In this document: one piece after another, positions 47,425 to 58,600 of the stretch
Layout: every line of letters begins with the position of its first letter
Numbering within the stretch: position 1 is the stretch's first letter
Made by a program: the position numbers and the translations under genes
From: Isoetes taiwanensis
Lineage: Eukaryota > Streptophyta > Lycopodiopsida > Isoetales > Isoetaceae
DNA: 64,000 nucleotides
Assembly (NCBI GenBank): GCA_021234155.1
Contig: JAJEKV010000003.1
Coordinates: forward strand, 13,810,386-13,874,385
Direction: 5' to 3'
The notes under the pieces: generated by a model
Told to the model about the DNA's origin: nothing
The model's database searches: none
What the model saw: only the letters and a program-made list of their open reading frames with translations

Positions 47425-48871
47425 CTCAATCCCTGTGAACTTCAATTCCAAGAAATTTTTGTAGAGGACCTAAGTCTGTCATTTTAAATCTGCTATTCAT
47501 GAGTCCTTTGCATTTGTTTAGGCATTGTCAGTTATCACTTACCATAATATTATCATCTACGTATAGTGCTATGATGCAAAAGTGAACCTTTTCTCTGTAA
47601 ATATATAAGTTACCATCATTTACCATCTTGCTGAATCCTTGCTCTCTTAAGAACCCATCCATACATAGATACCACAGTCTTGGAGATTGTTTGAGTCCAT
47701 AAACTGCCTTTTTTAGTCTCCACACCATATTATTTCCTTGTTCAAAACCTTTAGCTTGCTGCATATAGATTTCTTCATGCAAGTCAGCATTCAAAAACGT
47801 TGTATTTACATCCATATGGTGAATTTCAAGATCCAATGCATTAACATATGCAAGCAGAATTCTCAAACTTGTTAACTTAACAATAGGGGAAAAAGTCTCA
47901 TCATAGTCAATACCTTTTCTCTGAGAATAGCCTTGAGCCACCAATCGAGCCTTGAATTTTTGTTCTCCATCATTGCCAATCTTTAGTTTGTACAGCCACT
48001 TGTTTTTTACTATGTTCTTGTCTTTGGGTTTTTACCAATTCAAAGGTTTGAGTTCTTGCAAATGAACTCCTCTTCTTCCATTGCTCTCTTCCAATGATCT
48101 GAATTATCAGAATTTAGTGCTTCCTCATAAGTGTTTGGCACACTAGGTTCCATAATGGGCATCAGCTCATTTATTTCAATATTTAGATTTTGCAACCTTC
48201 TAGATGTACCAGCAGAAGTTCTACCATGTTTTTCAAAATCTATATCATTGAGTCCTTCTCTCAATTTCTGTACCTCAGTGGTTTTCCTTTTGGCGCTTCT
48301 ATCATATATTACATTTTTGTTAAGTTGATCTCCTTCATTTTCTCTGCTTTCCTCATTATGGTCTGATTCTGCAGTTATATCTTCTTGATCACCATGAGCC
48401 TCTGCTGGTATTTCATCATCATCATCAGTACAGGAGCTTATTTGACTCTCTTTAATCCTTGTTTCCTGATTTTTACTACTTCCATATAAGTCTTCTCGTC
48501 CATCAATTTCCTTTCTGTTTTTGTATAGTATTGATTCAGTAAATCTCACATCTCTGCTCACAATAGTTCTCCTTTCCTCTGGGTTATATATTCTTCCTTT
48601 GATTGCTCTATTGTCAAGTTTCCTTCTTACTTATTTAAGAACATGTGAAAAAGCCAAATAGCCAAATGCTTTTAATAATATTCATATTTTGTAGGTGTTC
48701 TGCTCCATAAATCTTTAGCTATTTGTCCATTAAGACTTGATGATGGTAGTCTATTCTGGATGTATACTGCTGCTTGTACTGCTTCTTGCCACAGAAAATT
48801 AGGTAATCCAGGCTACTCCATTTTGCTGAGGAGTATGACTACATGTAATTTGTCTTTTGATCCCTCTTTCT

Positions 48872-49250
48872 CGGTTGCACATCTTGCGACATGGCAACCA
48901 TCTGAAAGGAACCACCTTCTCTGTCCAGGAAGACCTGACCCCAGCACAGCTCTGTAGACGGAAAGAAGAATTATGTCGTGTGCGCGAGGCTCGCTTGCAG
49001 CAGAAGTGGGCCATTTATAGGGGAGGTCAAGCCATCATTCGGGATCAATGGCCATCTGACCCATGGGCATTTACTGTATAGCCATGTACTCTCTAGTCTC
49101 GCTTTGGTTTACTTTCAAGTTTGTTAATATTTGTGATTTGTTGTGGGGGGCAGCCCCCGAGCTTTGTGAGGGCTCATGCCCTCTTCTTTCTGTTCTGGTC
49201 CCATAACCCGATTGGGTTCCCGTGGACGTTAAAAGATTTATCTCTCTGCA
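48872..49250 (+). mobile_element. LINE-derived element carrying only an ORF1-like C-terminus
   Basis: The plus strand reads VQEDLTPAQLCRRKEELCRV then REARLQQKWAIYRGGQAIIR and stops (TAG, about 49080). This resembles the C-terminal domain of plant L1-type ORF1 proteins (DLTP.Q...R..L....R.AR..GK.A..RG). No ORF2 follows. Instead there is a GC-rich hairpin (GGGGGCAGCCCCC), then CCGTGGACGTTAAAAGATTT, the LINE tail motif. It interrupts the older copia integrase. Confidence 0.55.
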
Positions 49251-50109
49251 ATGAAAATATTCTATAGGCATTATAAGACTGATTTTTTCTTCTAAGAAAG
49301 AAACATTTAGTGTGTCTGGAGTAATCATCGATAAAAGTGATAAAATACCTTTTGCCTTGCAAACTTCTGACATTGATTGGACCACAGAGATCTGAGTGTA
49401 CCAATTCTAATAGGTCTCCAGCTCGTTCATGTCTTTTCTTGAAAGGCAATCTTGTGCTTTTGGCCATCATGCATCCAAAACAAACAAAGTCCTTACTTTT
49501 AGCTGCTGATATCAGTCCCCTTTTAACCATTTCCCTTAGGTTGTCTATGTTTGCATGACCTAATCTTTCATGCCAGAGTTTTAGAGTTGGAATTTCTACT
49601 GAGTTTATGCTTCCAGACAAGTTTTTATTGTGAAAACCAAACAAGTTACCAACTCGTTTTGCAAGGAACTTCACTTTATTATTTTCAAACACTTTACAGC
49701 AGTGCTTATCAAATACAAGCTTGAATCCCATATCCACCAGCTTGCTGACTGATATAAGATTCCTGATAATATTTGGAACAGAAAGTACATCATGAAGGTT
49801 AGCTATATTGCCCTTTAAATCAAAGAGTTCAAGCATTCCTGACTCGTTTACTTCTTGCAATTCTCCATCTCCCATTTGAACAAATGTTGATGTTCTTATC
49901 TTCCTTTGCTTGAGAGCATCAGTAGTTCTAACTACTGATCTCTAAGCTCCACTATCTATCACAAGTAGGTCACCAATTTTATTAGAAGTTTGATTAGAAA
50001 TAGGGCAAGTAATAGTTGTGCTTACCTCGGCATCAGAGTCTTCTCCTTCAGTGTAAATATCTTGTGTCAAATTGACACTGCTGGCTCCTTCATTTTTGCC
50101 TCTCATATT

Positions 50110-51175
50110 GCTATTTTTCGCGCAGAAATTCATGATTGGCCACGGAAAGCCCACTTGTTTCGGGCTTTGGTAGAGCCTGTTTTACTGTATGGTTCTGAAG
50201 TGTGGGGGCCTGCCATTAGTGCTAGTGCTTGGGAGAGCTTGGAGCGGGTGCAAAAGTCCTTTCTCACTTACGACCTCGGAGTTAAAACAACGGTGCCCTA
50301 TGCTATTCTTTTACAAGAGACGGGTTTTGGCCTCTTCAACATTACGCCATGAAGCCATCTCCACTATATCGCAAGGTGCACCACATGGATGATGTTAGGT
50401 ATCCCGTTCTTGCACTTGCCATGGTTTGAATCTCCTCGGCGTTTGAAACGATGTTGCAAAGAGCATTATACTACATGGTTTGCCCGTTGGGCTAAACCAC
50501 AGCGAGCACTTGCCTGATGCTTGCCGATTCGATCCCCCGAGCTTTTGCAACAATATCTCAATGGTCGTTTTTCAAAAGATATGGGACGCCTTGATTACTT
50601 TGGCCCAAGTGAAAACCGGTCATTATCATGCACACATAAATCCCACCTTGGCACCGGGGCCCAAGCTTATTTGCTTGCTTCATTGTCCAGGAACAAGCTT
50701 GTAGCTATTGCATCAATTTGCACGGGGTCTCACAAAGCTTCTGATTGAGACATATAGATGGGAGCGGCCGCAATTGCCGCCGAAGCGAGACTATGTGCTG
50801 TTGCCGATTCACGTGTTATTGAAGATGAAAGCCATACTCTTCCGAGTTGCCCCGCTTTTGAGATAGTTCGAATCATTTTTTTGACCTTAGCATTCCATTC
50901 CACGCTTCCACAACTTCTCAGAGCACCATCTGTGCATGACTTGGCATTATACATACTTGAGGTTCTAGATAAACGTCTGCAATTACTGAGTCCTCTGTAG
51001 TCATTATCTCTACTTGTCTAGTATCATCATTACTGCAAAGGTTTTTCCCTTAAAAACCTTTCGAGGCAGGGGTTTTTTAATCCTAGTAGTAATGATTGTA
51101 CTAGCCCATTGTATGGGTCCCATGACCTATTGGTCTCCGTGGACGTTAAAAAAACTATTCTATTCTATTCTATTC
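50110..51175 (+). mobile_element. 5'-truncated LINE, last 1.07 kb
   Basis: It begins within FRAEIHDWPRKAHLFRALVE, continuing PVLLYGSEVWGPAIS, SLERVQKSF, LGVKTTVPYAILLQETG, then in shifted frames LVAIASICTGSHKLLIETYR, VIEDESHTLPSCPAF and LYILEVLDKR. This is the region behind the RT catalytic core up to the C-terminal Cys/His motif of ORF2. The 3' UTR CCTTTCGAGGCAGGGGTTTT leads to GGTCTCCGTGGACGTTAAAA and (CTATT)n. It sits in the gag-pol junction of the older copia element, opposite to its sense. No clear target-site duplication was found. Confidence 0.85.
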
Positions 51176-51745
51176 TTCCAGAACTTGTGTCCCTCTTACC
51201 CTTATCTTTATTTTTTCCAACACCCTTAGGACTTGGACATGCAGCTGCTATGTGACCATAACCATCACAATTAAAGCATCTTTTCTCTTTTAGCTTAGGA
51301 CAGTTGGTTTTCAAATGACCATAAGAATTACATCCATAGCATGGCCCTACTTTTTTTTCTCATTTCCAAATCGTACCTTCTTTTTCCCTGCAAACAAGAT
51401 CTCAACATTTTCTTCTTCTCCTTTAAGATTTTTTGCTGTTCAATTTCAGTTCTAATCATTAGCTTAGCCTTTCTAGCAACAGTTCTTACCAAGGTGGATA
51501 GCTGTTCAAACTCAGAAAATGCTCATGACAAAGAAAGCACATGAAAATCTTTAGTAATTGGCACTCCAGTAGCCTCAAGGTCTGTAACAATGTTATCATG
51601 TTTTTTTGGAAAAATACAGTCAAGTTATCTTCTTCTTTGAACTTCAACCTTCTTAGCTCCCTATCAAGCAATTCAATTTTAGAGGAGTTTTTAACCTCAT
51701 AATTTTTTATCAGAAATTCCCACATTTCCTTTGAAGTCGTATTTA

Positions 51746-52270
51746 ATTAAAGTGGGACAAATCTTGAATTTTGGGACTCGGACTGAAAATGGGACTCACA
51801 CCCCATAAATTTTTTTTTTGAATTGATTACTTGAATATAATTACAGATCACACACAAAGAATTGGGTTACTTGTTTTCCTCATAAATTTTACAAACCACT
51901 AGTTGAGAAAGTTTTCAAGCTTCTCAATATTATCTACCCTCATACAATGATATAGCATGGAGGTTGCTCATGGCTTTGTCCATCTCCCTTTTTGGGATCT
52001 TGTGTGTGTTGTCCTTTGCAGTGTGAGAACCTGGATATGACCATACCACACACTCCACCAATTCCCTCCTTTGAGGATCAAAGATAATTTGCCCTCCACT
52101 TCTTCTCCCAAATTGGGTGTATTGCTCCTTCAAGTTGCCCTTCTTCTTGTGTCCCCAATGGGCTCCCAATATTGAATTTGGAATCCAGGACGCAACTCCT
52201 CTCCATCAGGCATAGTGGTGGTTACATCAAGAGAGTGCCACCCCTAACCATATTGGACAGTCCTCATCAT
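51746..52270. other. Junction region between copia relic and next element
   Basis: AATTAAAGTGGGACAAATCT... starts where copia gag similarity stops. Nothing is resolved apart from a minus-strand ORF at 51930-52169, which may be the distal end of the transposase-like gene. Confidence 0.35.
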
Positions 52271-54913
52271 CAGGCCTTACTAGCACAAAGTATCCTTCCT
52301 TGATGTCCTCAAAGGGATCCCACTCAGGAAGATCAAACCACTTGGCTTTGAGGCCTTACTTCCCAAACCACTTGGAACCCTTGTTAGGACCCAAGTGAAC
52401 ATTCTTAGACGTGCTTGCTCCTTGAGAACCCTCCCATCTTGACTCGCAAGAACCCGCCTCTTAGCTTTCTCCCACATGGTTGTTCAGTTTCTAAGCATGT
52501 CACAACTTTCTCCCAGTACTTGATTAGGGAGTCCATTTGATTTTTCTTAAGAGTGGAGGTGTGCTTTCCATTTCGAACATCATCCCAGTGCGTTATGTAA
52601 TCCTTGATGCCCTTCACTAGTTGGCTAGAGTCTTTGACAGTCTTGAAGGGAGGTAGTGGTTTTGACCCCCTTTAGAATGAGAACTTCACCAAAGAGACAC
52701 CCCTTTGCCACAACTTCGATTCCTTGTACAGGCATCCACAACTTGTCACCCGGTCTCCACTTATATTGCATGATTGGTATTCCATCCCTAACCCAAAACT
52801 TGAACTGAAGTGGCTTTGTGTGTCCTCACATCAACCTGGTCCTTACCATCTAGCAAGTATCCCTCTACAAATGATTTCCAATCTGCAACCTCATCCATCA
52901 AGAAAGCCATTGGGTTGGGGTCAATGCGACTCTCAAACACATCCATTAGTTCGGGGAGACTAGTCACGTTTTCTCTCTTGAGCTTGGTGGAGAAAGTTCC
53001 AAAGAATCCATCTATATCATCATCGTATGCCCAACCATCATGAATCCCACTTTCACAACTTTGAATACTCCCACTGGCCATCCAAGTATGACATTGCCCC
53101 AAACATCCATCTATTCTTGTTTTCTTTCCAACAGTTGTCCAATTGAACACATAGCTCCTCAGGCAGTGGTTTCTCAAGTAAGGGGAAATCATCCCAAGTC
53201 CTCCTTGATTCACTAGACACTTTGGATGTGAGCTTTTTTATCTGCCTTTGGTAACAAAGCGGTTGATCATCCATCAAAGCCTCAAAAATGGGTGCTGAAG
53301 GGGAATACCTCCTCCCTTCTATCGATCCTTTCTCTAGTGTTCTCAAGCACTTGAAAATAGAGCTCACATGGAAGTTTGGATCATCCCTCCATAGATCAAG
53401 CACAAAATGACCATATGTTTCAGTTCCATGATCATGTGTTAAGACACCCGCCAGACTTACGTTCATCTGAAAAGCGTTTTGACAACGCTTGGGTAAAGGA
53501 TCTAGCTTTGGCAAGAAAGTCTTGTGTTGGTCCATCTTATCATGAATTATACATAAAAATTTGTCCCAATGCATCTCGAAAAATGTTCTCCACCGCCAAT
53601 ACAACCTGTCTACATGATATTTGGTCCCTTTGGTGATCGCAAATTGCTCCCTAATTGCCATTCTTTCTTTCTCTATTGCGGTTGATGCAAGTGTATCCTT
53701 GAGTTGAATGCAAGTGTTGCACTTTGAGAATGGCATGTGTTGCGGGACACTCACGTCCCGAGAAGTGAGTGCTCCATAACTTGCTGAAATGTGATTGAGA
53801 AAGAGGCCTACCTCCGGTAGTTTCTAGGATGGAGTTGACCGACCTCTTTAAGGCACTCCTTTTGGATTTAGTGTTGTGGCAACACCCTTTGCACCACTAC
53901 GCACACCAGGTGCTTTCGTTCACCTTCGACTTGTGGGGCATAGATTGAGACATGTATCTCACAAAGCTCTCGAAGACTGCAATGGCCTTGAGAGTATTTG
54001 CTCTAGGTTTCAAAGTGAGTGCATTACCATGTTGGAACAAAGCTGTGCCCTTTTCTAACCTTTGCTCCCCAAGATCAGTAGAATGAAGACTTGCTCACCC
54101 CAAGAATCCATCTCAATGCTCTCATACATACCCTCATGCCCCTCAATTGATATAGTAGCCTTCACCCAGATTTTCATCATAGCTTTGGAATTCTTACACA
54201 AGGAGTAGATGAAATTAATCCTATCTTTTTGAAGTCATCCAATGTATTGGGACCTTATCTGCCATGAGAGGTCATCCACACTTTGTCTTTGCCTTTGTGC
54301 AATCTAGGTTGCAACACTCTTGTCCCCTAATTGCCTCTAGGTTTTCTCTGGTTGGGGCCATACTTTCCATCCTTTCTAAGTATTTGTCACTTCTAGGCCT
54401 CTTGGGCACCCTTGGCTGCCTTTTATGAAAAACATAACGTCTCTTCCTTGTGATCAAAGGATGCTCATCGACCACCAAATCTTCCACATGGCCTTGAGTG
54501 GGTCTTGGGGTATGTAGTTGAGTAGGGCATTCCAGACTATCACCATTCTTGTGTGTAATATATCTAATTGGCCATCTCAACTGACTTTGGGACTCCAGCA
54601 ACCCAGAGCACACAATGCAATCACTAGAGCTTCCCTGGGACATGATTGTATCAACTTCGATAAGAAGCTTCACAATGCCAACTCCAAGATGATCATCTCC
54701 CAGCCTTTCATCATTCACACTATCAAAAGGATCAACTGCAGTTATTATGCCCTCTGCAAATACCGTCTCGTTGCAAGGGTGCAACAACAAGCAACCCATC
54801 TTCCTCCATTGGAGCCTAGGGCAATGGCCTGTGCTTGGCTTCCTTGGCTCCACTTTGCTGAACTCACATGCTCCCTGAATTAAAAAGCACACATTAAAAC
54901 CATATACAACCAT
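52271..54913 (-). pseudogene. Transposase-like gene (DUF7869-type), frame-broken
   Basis: Going down in coordinates, 54913-54272 holds a basic region (HPLITRKRRYVFHKRQPRVP then KRPRSDKYLER) and a start of a Cys-rich motif (GQECCNLDCTKAKTKCG). 53754-53053 holds KCNTCIQLKDTLASTAIEKE then R, the fold HVDRLYWRW, a first acidic patch LCIIHDKMDQHKTFLPKL, then THDHGTETYGHFVLD and FPLLEKPLPEELCVQLDNCW. Past a frameshift near 53090 come DDIDGFFGTFSTKL, WKSFVEGYLLDG, VRDGIPIMQYKWRPGDKLW and TLKKNQMDSLIKYWEK. C..C...L, IIHDKMDQHKT and a later THDHG are reminiscent of the DUF7869 proteins abundant in mosses, liverworts and ferns, which look like RNase-H-fold transposases. That assignment is from memory and moderate. 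Several frameshifts make this copy inactive; terminal inverted repeats are not visible. Confidence 0.5.
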
Positions 54914-55130
54914 ATATGAATGAGCACTATAGCCATATAACCATTAGAAACCATACAACCATTAAAAACCATTGAAAACCTTATAACCATTAAAAACATT
55001 AAAACATTTAAAACCTTATAACCATTAAAAACATTAAAACATTTAACACTAACATTTAACATTAAAACATTTAACATTAACCATTAAAAAGCATTAAAAC
55101 ATTACAACCATTAAAACATAGGCTTCCCCG
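54914..55130 (+). repeat. AACCATTAAAAC-type microsatellite
   Basis: Irregular repeats of CATTAAAAC and CATATAACCATTA run over about 200 bp. Antisense ORFs here are artefacts. Confidence 0.8.
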
Positions 55131-55693
55131 AATCATGATTTGTCTTTGGCGTGGCCCTTCGTCGTGACATCCTCGACATGGCCCGCGTCGGCCGATCCAG
55201 TCACGGATGGCATCGCGACACCGCGTGACTCTAGGAGTGTCATAAATGCCACTTTTTTCGAGGTTCGGGGTGCAGCCCGAAATAAGCGCACCCTCTTCCT
55301 CTTCCCCACGACCCTATTCCTTCCATTCCTCTTTGTCTTCCCTGTTTTAGACTCAGGTAGCCTTTGTTCCTCTGTTCAAGCCTTGGCGCTCGATCTGCTA
55401 TTGCATTTCGGTGCAATCTTATGATCATAAGCGTGGTCGACGGATCGCGGCGCATCCAAATGAGGAGGTTTTGGCTCAATTTGAGTCGGCCCGGCCGAAA
55501 AGTACTTCCTAAGAAGAAAGTGAGAAACCTTTTCTGTAAGTTTTGATATTCTTATACTGCTTGTTTATTGTTTTTTTGCAATTCCTTTACTACTGTGCTG
55601 CTCCTATTATTTTTTTAGAGCCTCTTTATATACCCTTATACATTTTCCAGCCCGACAAATCCTTACTCTCGCTTTGCAAACGCCTGTAGCAAA
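55131..55693. other. 5' flank of the downstream gene
   Basis: A 94-codon ORF (55140-55424) has one hydrophobic segment but no recognisable family and no splice partner. The likely start codon of the next gene is 55694. Confidence 0.3.
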
Positions 55694-58600
55694 ATGGAAT
55701 CGAACTCTGCAGCTTCCTCCTCATCCAACAAATCTACCAGGTATTTTTTTTTCTTAATATTTTCTCATTTCTGTTTCAAAGCTGCTTCACTGCTTTCCTT
55801 TTGATTTGCTTTCTGTTTGTGCTTTCTTGTGTTTAGTTATTGTTTACTTGAATACCTTGAACAGGAATCAGTGTTCTTAGATGCTAATAGTAGTGGCAAG
55901 CACCCGACTTAGGAATCCTGAGAGATAGGAAGAAAAGTATTGCATAACAGTAAGAGAACTGTCTATGATTCATAAAAGAACAGAACTATGCATGAAATTG
56001 CTTTACTTAAAATAGGAATTGCCATACAGTTTGAAATTTTCACTCACAGCATATCCTCCTTTGCAGGAGAGGTGCAGAAGGGAACCCGGCTTTCTCGACT
56101 GGCGAGTCGGGAATCCCTCAGCTTGCCAACAATCCGGAAAGTACAGGCCTTATTCTCGACTCGCGAGTCGAGAATGTCTCGACTCGCGAGGCGAGAACAG
56201 GGAAATGTACACTCTGGATTGTTGGCTGGTTGAGGCATTCTCGACTCGCGAGTTGAGAATGTCATTCCTAGCCAATGCCTTTAACCTGTCGACAACACCC
56301 GCTAAGCTCACAAACACCAGTGCCGGCTCTAGTGCATTCTACAGGTGCCTGCAGACAGTCTTAACCACTCTCCTTCAAACTATCTTGCTCGGATATTGCA
56401 AAGGGAAGTGGTTTTGACTGTCTGCAGGCCAACTCTTAGCAAGCCAATTCTCCTGTGTATGGTCGCAGTGGCCTCTACCCAGTCAGAGACCGTCTCCTTC
56501 GAACCATCTTCGTCGAATATTGCGAAGGGGATGGGCTCGGACTGGGTGGAGGCCTCTACAACTAACCACAGGGAACCACAGAGCTTGCTGTCTGCATTCT
56601 CGGCTCGCGAGTCGAGAATGCCTTATCCAGCCAGCACTCCATGTGTACTATCTGGAGTTCTCGATGGCTAAGGCATTCTCGACTTTGCGTCGAAATCGAC
56701 AACCAACACATGCCTTTCTCGGCTTCGCCAAATCGAGAATCCATAAACCGACCAATTCTCCTGTGTATGGTCGCAGTGGCCTCCACCCAGTCAGAGCCAC
56801 TCTCCTTCGAACAATCTTCGTCAAATATTGCGAAGGGGAGGGGCTCGGACTGGGTGGAGGCCTCTACAACTAACCACAGGGAAACCACAGAGCTTGATGT
56901 CTGCATTCTCGACTTGCGAGTCGAGAATGCCTTAAACCAGCCAGCACTCCATGTGTACTATCTGGAGTTCTCGATGGCTATGGCATTCTCGACTTGCGAG
57001 TCGAGAATGCAGACAGAAAGCCAACACATGCCTTTCTCGACTCGCAAGTCGAGAATCGTAACCCGACCAATTCTCACGTGTATGGTGGATGGCCTCCACC
57101 CGGTCGAGCCACTCTCCTTTGAACAATCTTAAAAGTCGAATATTGCGAAGGGGGGGGCGGACCGGTGGGAGGCCTCTACAACTAACCACGCGAAACCACG
57201 AGCTTGCGCCTTAAATTCTCGACTCGGCGAGTGGGAATGCCTTAAACCAACCCGACACTTGCATTCTCGACTACGCAGTCGAGAATCCCAGATGCTCCGA
57301 ATTCTCGGTCTCGACCACTCTCCTTCAAACTATATCGCTCGAATATTGCGAAGGGAAGTGGCCCTGACTGTCTGCAGGCCTTTGGGACGTAGCATAGGCC
57401 TCTACAACCAAGCACTTTGTATTCTCCTATTTTTAGTCCCAAGTGCCTCTAGCCTATCTGCGCGGCGAACCTGCAAACCTCTGTTCTACGTTCGGTTTCT
57501 GACAGCCTCTGTGTCTATAAGCGTTTTACTTTGGTTTTTAAGTCACTCTCCTTCGAACCACATTCCTCGAATATTGCGAAGAGGAGTGGTTCCGACAGGG
57601 TGGAGGCCTCTCCGACTAACTACAGGAGGATGCATTTGAACCGCATCTCCAGGGCCTTAGACCTAGCCTGATCTATATACAACATTCGAAGAAAACATTC
57701 CAAGAAAAAACACACCTAAAACGGAACTGTTCACGTTTGCCCCCGATCCATTGTTTCCGTGCGGGCATCTCTCAACCCAGAGAGTAATTCATCTCTCGAA
57801 GCTGAAGAATGCTCGACAAGGAAACAGTAAATCCGTAGAGCTTATGAGCAGTCCCATGATCTAAGCACGGACGGCATGTTCTACACACAAAATAACAAGC
57901 ATCTCTGAAACTCACCTCTTCACGCTTGATAATTCCTTGGGCCATTGTATGACAGATCCCCCTCACGAGAGTCTTTGCTTCTTACATCCGGTCTCATCAA
58001 GAGTGCATTCGCATCTAATACTTGTATCAATGCGATTTTAGTGTATCCTCGTTCCATGGCGCTGCAGTGTAGCATTCCCATGTCTGGCAGCTCCTCTCCG
58101 CTTGCTACCTTAGCTCCGTGCTCATCGATCAAATCAACTGCTTGCAATAAGGCGGGTTAGAAAAAATAAACGAGCAAAGGCGGCGTGAGGAGCTTACCGC
58201 GTCGTGGCGCCATTCCGGAAGTAAACTACGATCGATGCTCGGCTCCCAACTCCGAGTTGCCAATGCCGCAGTGAAGATAAGCTACATTGCGCTCACTAAG
58301 TGCCTGGATGTGATTCAATTTTGAAATGGTGTTTGGGCGGGCTAAAGCCGACCGTGCTGTACCCTTAGCCCGCTTTTTTCTTAAATGATTGTATGCCCTT
58401 AAATTCAAAATTAAGAACACGCCCGACCTTTTTTACGTGCAGTCCTAAAACCTCCAAGGCGTGGAGGAAGTTTAATTCTGAAGGGTTCGGCGGCAAGAAG
58501 ATCTTGGGGCATCTGGACATGACGACTCAGATCCAAGAAGCGGCGTCGGGCGGAAAAGCTGGTTCTAGCGGCAGCAAGAGGAAAAAGACAAACGCTCCAG

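Larger units (their letters stand above)
46703..51745 (-). mobile_element. Older Ty1/copia element, internal region only, with nested insertions
   Basis: On the minus strand, from high to low coordinates: gag (51725-51486, YEVKNSSKIELLDRELRRLK), zinc knuckles (51350-51230), protease (DLLVIDSGA at about 49950), integrase (49875-49260, LWHERLGHANIDNLREMVKR, HSDLCGPINVRS; then HTPQQNGVA at 48815), spacer (48561-48040), RT (47944-47528, RKGIDYDETFSPIVKLTSLR, ALYVDDNIM) and RNase H (47170-46703, YSDADWGGDLDSRASTSGYL, ending at SKKQG). No LTR is left. It is interrupted by a SINE (47190-47424), a LINE-derived element (48872-49250) and a LINE 3' end (50110-51175), and carries many frameshifts. Part of the integrase (about 40 residues around the third catalytic region) is missing beside the 48.9-kb insertion. 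Confidence 0.9.
56091..57286. repeat. Cluster of CTCGACTCG palindromes in intron 1
   Basis: Copies at 56091-56114, 56152-56175, 56176-56198, 56237-56260, 56596-56619, 56905-56928, 56985-57008, 57033-57056, 57215-57238 and 57263-57286, plus decayed ones near 56675 and 56717. Here the outer bases are mostly ATTCTC...GAGAAT instead of TTTCTC...GAGAAA: both ends changed together, preserving symmetry. They alternate with the hairpins described separately in a composite repeat of about 310 bp (56440-56750, 56750-57055, decayed third unit to 57260). Confidence 0.9.
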
